20,215 nt of DNA from Kapaibacterium sp038202665 (GTDB taxonomy: Bacteria; Bacteroidota; Ignavibacteria; Kapaibacteriales; Kapaibacteriaceae). The DNA lies in assembly GCA_038202665.1 (NCBI GenBank), contig JBBRES010000018.1:1-20215 (forward strand). Direction: 5' to 3'. The notes below the pieces were generated by a model. It was not told where the DNA came from, searched no databases, and saw only the letters and a list, made by a program, of their open reading frames with translations. Of this stretch, positions 13,524 to 20,215 are shown piece by piece. The position numbers were made by a program, and so were the translations under genes. Numbering within the stretch: position 1 is the first letter of the stretch; each line of letters starts with the position of its first letter.

Positions 13524-15317
13524 CTATGATGGCAAGTGGGAAAGGATCTGTTGCATGATGGTTTCTGCCGTGATCGGCATGCCATCGTAGTTCAACACAG
13601 AGATGAACCGATGCGGGTCTACATTCAATTCCGTGATCAACAACCCTCTCATCTGTCCATCACGATTCTGCTCGATAACGAATACCTTCTCGTGTGTTGC
13701 CACAAATTCTAGTACCGTATGATTGAAGGGGAAGGCCCGGAGGCGCAAGGCGTCAAGGATGTGTCCTTGCTCCTTCAGCACATCCAGCGCCTCTTCTGCA
13801 CTTTGTGTTGATGTTCCAAAGAACAACACACCAAGCGGACTTGCATTCTTTTCTTGATAGCGTTGCGGAGCATGGACAATGGTTTTTGCCGTTTCCCATT
13901 TCTTGGTCAGCCTATCCATGTTGCGCTTATATGCTCCGGAGTCTTCTGTATACACGGCGTACTCATCTCGAGACGTACCGCGCACCACATACGAACCCTT
14001 GGTTGGGTGGGAGCCAGGTATTGTACGGTAAGGAATGCCGTCGCCGTCTGTGTCGAGGTATCGACCAAACTTTGTCATCGTGTCTAAATGTTCTGCTGTA
14101 TAGATCTTGCCCCTATCATACGTGCGTTCATCGTCCCATTGGAACGGCAGGCACATGTGATCGTTCATGCCAAGGTCGAGATCGGACATGATCATGATGG
14201 GTGTTTGGAGTCGATCGGCCAAGTCAAAGCTGTCGGCCGTCATATCAAAACACTCCGTCGGAGTAGACGGAAAGATCAAGACGTGTTTCGTATCGCCGTG
14301 CGATGCATAGGCCGCAAGCGTGATGTCTGACTGCTGTGTTCGCGTTGGCATCCCGGTGCTGGGACCTGTTCGTTGCACATCTATGAGTACAACGGGGATC
14401 TCTGCGAAGTATGCAAGGCCGAGGAACTCGTTCATCAATGACACACCCGGACCACTCGTCGCCGTGAACGATCGCGAACCATTCCACGATGCCCCGATTG
14501 CCATGCCAATGGCTGCGAGTTCATCTTCTGCTTGGACGATGGCAAAATTGCTCCTGCCATCTTCGTCAATGCGCAGCTCTTCTGCGTACGAGTGAAACGC
14601 CTCTGCCACCGATGTAGATGGCGTGATTGGATACCATGCCACAACAGTGGCGCCTCCGTACACGGCCCCAAGACCGCATGCAGAGTTACCGTCGATGAGA
14701 ATGCTGTTGCCCACGAGGTCGCGTCGCTCTACCCGACATGGCAGCGGATACGACATGTTCTCGTGAATGAAGTCGATACCAAGTTGCAAGGCCTTTACGT
14801 TTGGCGCAACCAGTTTCTCTTTGCCCGCAAACTGCTCGCGCAAGAGATCTTCCAACACGGAGAACTCTATACTGAGCAAGGCGGAAAGGGCACCCACATA
14901 CATCACATTTTTGAACAATTGCCGTTGCCGTGGATCCGTGTATTCACGGTTGCACGTTTCCATGAGCGGAATGCCGATGTAGGTGATGTCTGGCCGAATG
15001 AATTCATGAGCGAGTGGCTTCGTGTTGTCGTACACGAAGTAGCCGCCTGGTTTGACGCACTGCACGTCTTGTTTCAAACTCTGTGGATTCACACTCACGC
15101 AGAGGTCCACTCCTTCTCGCCGCCCTAAATACCCCTTCTCACTCACGCGTACTTCGTACCACGTTGGGAGACCTTGGATGTTCGACGGAAAGATGTTCTT
15201 CGGAGAAACCGGGATTCCCATGCGGAAGATGCTTTTAGCAAAGAGGTAGTTCGCGCTGGCGGAACCCGTGCCATTTACATTCGCAAAACGGACGACGAAG
15301 TCGTTACATGCTGACAT
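13524..15317 (-). CDS. korA: 2-oxoacid (2-oxoglutarate):ferredoxin oxidoreductase, fused gamma-alpha subunit
   Basis: A 597-aa fusion. Residues 1 to about 185 are the gamma domain (VRFANVNGTGSASANYLFA, VNPQS, YIGIPL). From about 200 on comes the alpha domain with the pyrimidine-binding YPITPSTS (229-236), EDELAAIGMAIGASWNGS and SGPGVSLMNE, then a C-terminal domain II ending FVIEQNRDGQMRGLL. With KorB it oxidises a 2-oxoacid plus CoA to acyl-CoA and CO2, reducing ferredoxin, or runs in reverse. The gamma-alpha fusion is the usual form in Bacteroidota and many aerobic or microaerophilic bacteria. It starts 6 nt after the stop of the GltD-like gene. No delta (ferredoxin) subunit gene follows; that job may fall to the C-terminal ferredoxin domain of the upstream neighbour. 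Confidence 0.92.
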   Translation of the reverse strand: MSACNDFVVRFANVNGTGSASANYLFAKSIFRMGIPVSPKNIFPSNIQGLPTWYEVRVSEKGYLGRREGVDLCVSVNPQSLKQDVQCVKPGGYFVYDNTKPLAHEFIRPDITYIGIPLMETCNREYTDPRQRQLFKNVMYVGALSALLSIEFSVLEDLLREQFAGKEKLVAPNVKALQLGIDFIHENMSYPLPCRVERRDLVGNSILIDGNSACGLGAVYGGATVVAWYPITPSTSVAEAFHSYAEELRIDEDGRSNFAIVQAEDELAAIGMAIGASWNGSRSFTATSGPGVSLMNEFLGLAYFAEIPVVLIDVQRTGPSTGMPTRTQQSDITLAAYASHGDTKHVLIFPSTPTECFDMTADSFDLADRLQTPIMIMSDLDLGMNDHMCLPFQWDDERTYDRGKIYTAEHLDTMTKFGRYLDTDGDGIPYRTIPGSHPTKGSYVVRGTSRDEYAVYTEDSGAYKRNMDRLTKKWETAKTIVHAPQRYQEKNASPLGVLFFGTSTQSAEEALDVLKEQGHILDALRLRAFPFNHTVLEFVATHEKVFVIEQNRDGQMRGLLITELNVDPHRFISVLNYDGMPITAETIMQQILSHLPS

Positions 15318-15323
15318 AGTTCG

Positions 15324-17096
15324 TTACGCCCCTGCCTTGGCGGTGTTGTAGGAGAAGAGTTGCATGTCCCAAGCTGCCGTTGGACAGCGCTCGGCACAGA
15401 GTCCGCAGTGCAAGCACACGTCTTCGTCCTTTACCATCACACGTGCGGTAGCAAGGGGAGCGGACACCAACAGGGACTGTGAAAGATTCGACGCTGGCGC
15501 TTTGAGTCGTGAACGGAGATCGGTCTCTGTGCCATCGGCCGTAAAGGTGATGCACGCCGTCGGACAGATGTCGACGCAGGCATCACACTCAATACAAAGC
15601 TTTTCGGTGAACACGGTTTGTATGTCACAATTCAAACAACGCTCGGCTTCCTTCCACGCCGTTGCCTCGTCGAAGCCGAGCTCGACTTCCATTTTACGAT
15701 CACAGAGGGTGAGCTTTTTATCAGCTTGAGGAACGACGAAGCGTTTGTCAATGGTCACATAGCTATCATAACTCCACTCGTGGATTCCCATTTTCTGGCT
15801 TACAAGATTCACGGCCGGATGCGGACGTTCGGTCAGTGCAGTGCTCTTGCAATACAGATCAATCGAAATGGCCGCTTGATGTGCTTGTGCAACAGCGGTA
15901 ATAATGTTCTTCGGACCGAAGGCCGCATCGCCGCCAAAAAATACTCTCGGAATGGTCGACTGATAGGTGGTTGCATCAACCACAGGCATGTCCCATTTGT
16001 CGAAGTCCATACCAAGATTGCGCTCGATCCATGGGAAGGAGTTTTCTTGACCAATAGCAATGAGCACATCATCGGCTTCAATAAACACAGGCGGCTCGCC
16101 CGTAGAAACGAGTGAGCGCTTGCCGCTCTCGTCATAGACGGCATGCACCTTGTCGAACATCATTCCAGTGAGCACGCCATCGGCAACAACGAATGAAACG
16201 GGAACGTGATTGTCGAGAATTGGAATGTCTTCGTGCATCGCATCTTCCTTTTCCCACGGCGATGCCTTCATCTCTACGAACGGACTTCGCACGAGAACTT
16301 TGACGTGTTCTCCTCCAAGGCGACGTGCGGTTCGACAGCAGTCCATCGCCGTGTTGCCACCACCTAGGACAATCACGCGTTTGCCAATCTGCTTCGTGTG
16401 CTCGAACGCTACACTCTGCAACCAGTCGATGCCGATATGGATATTCTTTGCCGCTTCGTCACGTCCAGGAATCGCAAGATTACGTCCTCGTGGCGCACCA
16501 GTACCCACAAACACTGCATCATAGTCTTTTTCAATCACAGATTGCAAGCTGTTGACGTAGGTATGGAACTGCGTGTGAATTCCCATGTTGAGAATGTGAC
16601 CAACCTCTTCTTCAAGCACAGAAATCGGAAGTCGGAACGATGGGATTTGCGTTCGCATCATCCCGCCGCCGGCAGGCTGTTCGTCAAAGAGATGTATCTC
16701 GTATCCCAGAGGAGCAAGGTCGCGAGCTACTGTTAAGGAGGCGGGGCCACCGCCGATAAGCGCAATCTTCTTGCCGTTCGGCGGGAACGGACCCTGTGGT
16801 ATGTAGGAGGTTAGGTCGCCTTTGTTATCTGCAGCAACACGCTTGAGTCGGCAGATGGCCACTGGTTGATCCTCTACGCGCACACGCCGGCACGCCGGCT
16901 CGCAAGGGCGGTCGCACGTTCTTCCGAGAACACCCGGAAAAACATTCGACTCCCAATTCACGATGTACGCTTCTGTGTACTTCCCGGCCGCAATCAGTCG
17001 GATGTATTCGGGGACGGGTGTGTGGGCAGGGCAGGCATACTGACAGTCAACTACCTTGTGATAGTATTCCGGGTCTTTTGTATTCGTTGGATGCAT
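15324..17096 (-). CDS. GltD-like FAD/NAD(P) oxidoreductase fused to a 2[4Fe-4S] ferredoxin domain
   Basis: A 590-aa redox protein, first gene of the kor operon. N-terminal Fe-S ligands are C18, C22 and C61, C65, C69 (GRTCDRPCEPACRR). An FAD-binding GGGPAS lies at 115-120 and an NAD(P)-binding GGGNTAMD follows (near 245), with the GltD-like FGGDAAFGP near 400. The C-terminus carries C487/C490 and a two-cluster ferredoxin with C501, C504, C507, C511 and C561, C564, C567, C571. It is not glutamate synthase: there is no large subunit, and the operon holds korA and korB. By context it probably passes electrons between KorAB and NAD(P)H through FAD and Fe-S. By recalled comparison with dihydropyrimidine dehydrogenase, one of the two usual N-terminal clusters seems to lack most ligands. 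Confidence 0.88.
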   Translation of the reverse strand: MHPTNTKDPEYYHKVVDCQYACPAHTPVPEYIRLIAAGKYTEAYIVNWESNVFPGVLGRTCDRPCEPACRRVRVEDQPVAICRLKRVAADNKGDLTSYIPQGPFPPNGKKIALIGGGPASLTVARDLAPLGYEIHLFDEQPAGGGMMRTQIPSFRLPISVLEEEVGHILNMGIHTQFHTYVNSLQSVIEKDYDAVFVGTGAPRGRNLAIPGRDEAAKNIHIGIDWLQSVAFEHTKQIGKRVIVLGGGNTAMDCCRTARRLGGEHVKVLVRSPFVEMKASPWEKEDAMHEDIPILDNHVPVSFVVADGVLTGMMFDKVHAVYDESGKRSLVSTGEPPVFIEADDVLIAIGQENSFPWIERNLGMDFDKWDMPVVDATTYQSTIPRVFFGGDAAFGPKNIITAVAQAHQAAISIDLYCKSTALTERPHPAVNLVSQKMGIHEWSYDSYVTIDKRFVVPQADKKLTLCDRKMEVELGFDEATAWKEAERCLNCDIQTVFTEKLCIECDACVDICPTACITFTADGTETDLRSRLKAPASNLSQSLLVSAPLATARVMVKDEDVCLHCGLCAERCPTAAWDMQLFSYNTAKAGA

Positions 17097-17117
17097 GTAC
17101 GAGACTTTTCGTTGTGT

Positions 17118-17156
17118 CCGAAGCTCGCGTCACGTAAAACGTGTGCGAGATTTCGG
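17118..17156. promoter_or_regulatory. 39-bp imperfect inverted repeat in the divergent control region
   Basis: Two 18-nt arms around an AAA loop: CCGAA-g-CTCGC-gt-CACGT and ACGTG-t-GCGAG-at-TTCGG. Three 5-bp stems pair in register with small bulges, and the core CACGT-AAA-ACGTG is a perfect palindrome. It lies 22-60 bases before the ATG of the - strand oxidoreductase and about 118 bases before the + strand gene at 17274. It could be an operator, or a structured 5' leader for the kor operon; there is no U-tract on either strand to make it a terminator. Confidence 0.6.
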
Positions 17157-17273
17157 TGGCTAACATCCGCAATTTCTGACTCTCTTCAAAGGACCTCTAT
17201 CAGGCTGACCTTTATCATAGGCGGGAGGAGCGGACATCGGCATGTTTGAACATCAAAAAGATTGAGGCATGCC

Positions 17274-19397
17274 ATGAAACTCTTCGTACCACTCTTGCTG
17301 CTCGCGCTGAATCTAGGTGTCGTACATGCCCAACGATGGGTACCAATGAACGGTCCTAACGGCGGAACATTTGATGAATTGACGGTGAGCTCGACCAACC
17401 CAAGTATTATCGCAACTCGAATCATGTCGACGGAAAAATTCCTCTACACCACGAACGGTGGAACGACGTGGCAACCCTTTGCAAGCATTCCTACAGGTTG
17501 GTCTGGTGGTTTGTATGATTTGAGATTTGTGTCGGGGACGGCACAAACACTGCAATTGATTGCCTACGGCGCCTTGCATGAAACGGCAAATTTTGGAGCG
17601 AGTTGGAGGAAAGTGTTTGATCTTCCAGTCTCGGCAAATGTGAACAAAGTTCAACGAGCCCCCGGAACATCGTCTACATGGATGGCGTGGGGTAATGCAC
17701 TTCCGATTATTCGAACAACGAATAACGGAGCGCACTGGGACACTGTGATTACTGCACGCCCAAGTACGGTTGCAATCTCTCCGGTTGTCATGTCGGACGC
17801 AGCGCCTAGACGAATGTGGACTGCGCTGCGAGACTCGATCTACGAAAGTGTCGACACGGGAGCAACGTGGTCGAAGATTACGTACGTCGGTGTGTTGGGA
17901 TATTCGCTTTCGCTGAAGAGCGCAGACGTGACCGACAGTAGCCGGCTATATGCATACTTCCAAGGTCGCATTGGCGTATCGACGGACTTCGGTAGAACAT
18001 GGTCCGATAAAACTGGCAAGAATGTGCTTTCGACTGCAGGTATCGAGCAAGACCGTGAGTCACCTAACATCCTTTGGGCGTGGGGCACGAATGTTCTCCG
18101 TAGTACCGACCGAGGAATGTCGTGGACTGCTGTAGATACAATGAACCCCTCAAGACTCAGAGCGGTGCTCGTCGACCACGTCCTTACCGTAGGCTGCTAC
18201 GAAGGTGGCATCCTACGTGGAACGGCTACTGGAGCTCCTTGGCAACGTATCGACAATGGCGTTGCCTATGTAAGCGTACGCCGCATTCACTCCGTTACCG
18301 ATGCACATTTCTACGTAGAAGGCACGAACGATGTGATGGAAACCACGAATGGTGGTGAAACATGGTCGTGGCTCACGCCTGTGAAATACGACCAGCCATC
18401 GGGCGGACGTGTCTATGCATTTGCCGTCTGTGCTGCCAATACGCAGAGTATGGTGGGCGGCACGAACTCCGAGATCTTTCGTAGCATAGACGGAGGTCGC
18501 TCATGGCAAGAATCGAATCCAAGACAGAACGTCCCGATCTACACTGCTTCGTACAACCCCACGAATGCAAACGATGTTGTTGTTGCAGGCATGTTCACCA
18601 TAAAGAGGTCAAGCAATGGGGGAGCGTCGTGGACCACCATCCAAACCCCCTCGTTCAGCTACGTTAGAGAATTGTACAGAGCCGTAAACCCTCTCAACAT
18701 GCTCGCCGTTGAGTCTTCGAAATACTACACATCGGCCGATGGTGGCACAACATGGATTGCACGAGATGGTAGCTATCCTCCAACAGCGGTTGCTGTCGAT
18801 CCCACAGGTCCTGCCTCGTTTATCGGAAGCACATACGGCACCGTTTCCCTCTCAACAGATGGTGGTGTAACCTGGACGTCAAGATGGGACATGGCAGCAG
18901 AACCTTCGGCCTTGCTCGTCGATCCCCATTCCAACAATGTGATCTATGCGGCAACAACAAGCGGAGATTTGTATCGATTGCACCGCGAGAATCAAATCGT
19001 GGATACGCTCTACAACTCTAACTATCCGAATGAGCGATTCGATATCCGAGCACTGCATGTCAAGGGTACGACAATTCTGGCTGCTGGAGACAACGGTATC
19101 GCATGGTTCGATCCAACGCTCGTCTCGGTATCAGGGCAAGAGCTCACTCTCGGCGGTACAACGGTGTATCCGAATCCGTGCGCCGATCGCATTCATATCG
19201 TCCTAGACCAGGCCTTCGCGACATCGGTCTATGATGTTCGAGTAGAGATTTTTGACATGGTTGGCAATCGCCTGCTCGACGTTATGGCTTCGCCCCAAGA
19301 CGCCAACGTAAACGTCTCGGCGCTACCTCCGGGTACGTATGCAGTTCGCGTTTCCGATGCACTTCGAGTTTCTACCACTACGCTACAGCGACAGTAA
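17274..19397 (+). CDS. Secreted Asp-box (BNR/sortilin-like) beta-propeller protein with T9SS sorting domain
   Basis: A 707-aa exported protein. Residues 1-20 are a signal peptide (MKLFVPLLLLALNLGVVHAQ). At least eleven Asp-box/BNR motifs of the form [S/T]-x-[D/N]-x-G-x-[T/S]-W are spread along the chain, the first being NGGTTW (61-66) and others DTGATW, DFGRTW, DGGRSW, NGGASW and DGGVTW, typical of photosystem-stability-factor/sortilin-like propellers. The C-terminus from YPNPCADR (about 632) is a type A T9SS sorting domain, with PPGTYAVRV near the end. The function is unknown; such proteins are often cell-surface or extracellular. The ATG at 17274 is used rather than TTG at 17262, because the signal peptide begins there. 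A second secreted protein begins 45 bases downstream. Confidence 0.9.
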   Translation: MKLFVPLLLLALNLGVVHAQRWVPMNGPNGGTFDELTVSSTNPSIIATRIMSTEKFLYTTNGGTTWQPFASIPTGWSGGLYDLRFVSGTAQTLQLIAYGALHETANFGASWRKVFDLPVSANVNKVQRAPGTSSTWMAWGNALPIIRTTNNGAHWDTVITARPSTVAISPVVMSDAAPRRMWTALRDSIYESVDTGATWSKITYVGVLGYSLSLKSADVTDSSRLYAYFQGRIGVSTDFGRTWSDKTGKNVLSTAGIEQDRESPNILWAWGTNVLRSTDRGMSWTAVDTMNPSRLRAVLVDHVLTVGCYEGGILRGTATGAPWQRIDNGVAYVSVRRIHSVTDAHFYVEGTNDVMETTNGGETWSWLTPVKYDQPSGGRVYAFAVCAANTQSMVGGTNSEIFRSIDGGRSWQESNPRQNVPIYTASYNPTNANDVVVAGMFTIKRSSNGGASWTTIQTPSFSYVRELYRAVNPLNMLAVESSKYYTSADGGTTWIARDGSYPPTAVAVDPTGPASFIGSTYGTVSLSTDGGVTWTSRWDMAAEPSALLVDPHSNNVIYAATTSGDLYRLHRENQIVDTLYNSNYPNERFDIRALHVKGTTILAAGDNGIAWFDPTLVSVSGQELTLGGTTVYPNPCADRIHIVLDQAFATSVYDVRVEIFDMVGNRLLDVMASPQDANVNVSALPPGTYAVRVSDALRVSTTTLQRQ

Positions 19398-19441
19398 AGC
19401 ATTGCCTGTAACGATTTAGGGCACAACCTCCTTGAGAACAT

Positions 19442-20215
19442 GTGAAGAGACCTAACCCCCTCATTCTTTACCTTTCACTCCTGGTCGCCGTGGCTCAACC
19501 CCCTACGGCGACCGGGACGGTATACGATTCCGGTAGCACGTACATTGGTGGTGCTTCCGCCGACAGTTTCCCTTTCGCAGCCCAAACTTCAAACGGAAAT
19601 TCTGTTGTAGCCTTTACCACGTCGTCCGCTGCGTTGCCAACAACGGCAGGTGCGTACATGGCTGGGCGGCAAGGCGGCACGGACGGCTACGCAGAGGTTC
19701 GTTCTTCGACAGGCATCCTCCTTGCAGCTACCTATTTCGGAACGGCGGAAGACGACGTGGTGCGTTCGTTGGTTGTTACCAACGACGGCTCGGTTGTTGT
19801 GTCGTATGCAACGCAGAAGAAACAAGCTGCAACGTCTACTATCACGTTAAGCGGTACAGCCGAAGAATACACCATCGTCCTTCGCCTCCCTTCCACCCTC
19901 ACCACTCCTGTGGCAACATTGCGACTCGAGAGCCATAAGCCCATCGCGATTGCCTCGTGCACAGAACGAGCGAACGGAGAACTTTGGTTTGTTGGGACAA
20001 CAGAGGATGATGCCCTTGCCACTACTACTGCGGCCGCGCAAGGCGCATTGAAGGGCGAGTACGACTGTTACATCCTTGCCACCGACGCGAACCTTACGAC
20101 ACTTCGATATGCCAGCTATCTTGGTACCCCTGAGAAGGATGCTGCTGTAGCAGCACTTGCTCGTGCAGACACCTCCATCGTCATTGTGTGGAAAACCAGA
20201 ACGGACAATGGCTCG
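19442..20215 (+). CDS. Secreted SBBP-type beta-propeller protein, 3'-truncated by window
   Basis: An open frame of 258 codons from GTG at 19442 to the last base, with no stop, so the gene continues beyond the window. The start gives a signal peptide (KRPNPLILYLSLLVAVAQ). Following it are repeats resembling SBBP beta-propeller units: TYIGGASADSFPFAAQTSNG, ATYFGTAEDDVVRSLVVTND and ASYLGTPEKDAAVAALARAD, each a YxGxxxxD-type blade start followed by a hydrophobic strand and N/D-G. Family knowledge suggests an extracellular or surface protein, often with a T9SS tail, which would be outside the window. An upstream ATG overlaps (ATGTGA) but stops at once, so GTG is the likely start. It may be co-transcribed with the preceding Asp-box gene. 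Confidence 0.8.
   Translation, partial: MKRPNPLILYLSLLVAVAQPPTATGTVYDSGSTYIGGASADSFPFAAQTSNGNSVVAFTTSSAALPTTAGAYMAGRQGGTDGYAEVRSSTGILLAATYFGTAEDDVVRSLVVTNDGSVVVSYATQKKQAATSTITLSGTAEEYTIVLRLPSTLTTPVATLRLESHKPIAIASCTERANGELWFVGTTEDDALATTTAAAQGALKGEYDCYILATDANLTTLRYASYLGTPEKDAAVAALARADTSIVIVWKTRTDNGS

Noticed and set aside
15324..17096. Glutamate synthase small subunit
   Set aside because: The FAD/NAD(P) core is GltD-like, but there is no large subunit, a ferredoxin domain is fused at the C-terminus, and the operon partners are korA and korB.

Overview
The window looks like a chromosomal segment from a bacterium of the Bacteroidota/Chlorobiota (FCB) side of the tree. The support is two secreted proteins with type IX secretion (T9SS) C-terminal sorting domains, an SBBP-type beta-propeller fragment, an arginine operon built around the Bacteroidetes-type acyl-ornithine carbamoyltransferase, and a fused-alpha/gamma 2-oxoacid:ferredoxin oxidoreductase (KorAB). 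A Kapabacteria/Ignavibacteria-like host is my best guess, but it is not proven by the sequence.

Layout. (1) 1-236: a composite tandem-repeat array (11-bp GC-rich units, then 7-bp pyrimidine-rich units) running in from the left edge and ending exactly at the argD start codon. (2) 237-5445: a tightly overlapping arginine operon, argD-argF'-argB-argE-argH, on the + strand. (3) 5448-5587: a second array between argH and a convergent rhodanese lipoprotein gene (5580-5960, - strand) whose stop codon lies in the repeat. (4) 5961-6314: a short unique stretch with a perfect CRP-like palindrome, then a third array that again ends exactly at a start codon. (5) 6315-7043: an unknown exported protein. (6) 7288-11655: a giant DUF11-rich T9SS cargo protein followed by a strong intrinsic terminator. 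(7) 11850-12484: a MazEF toxin-antitoxin pair with two palindromes in front. (8) 12465-17096, - strand: a three-gene operon encoding a GltD-like FAD/Fe-S oxidoreductase, KorA and KorB. (9) 17097-17273: a divergent control region with a long imperfect inverted repeat. (10) 17274-19397 and 19442 to the right edge: two more secreted beta-propeller-type proteins, the last open at the window end.

How the genes fit together. The arg genes supply the middle and late steps of the acylated arginine route: ArgB and ArgD make acyl-ornithine, ArgF' carbamoylates it while still acylated, ArgE removes the acyl group and ArgH releases arginine. argC, argG and an acyltransferase are not in the window. The kor operon encodes CoA- and ferredoxin-dependent 2-oxoacid oxidation (or reductive carboxylation) with a dedicated flavin/Fe-S electron partner. 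The most unusual item is the family of three same-orientation composite arrays. They bracket the arg operon and the rhodanese gene, and two of them share a 70-nt right end (69/70 identical) placed directly against the ATG of two unrelated genes.
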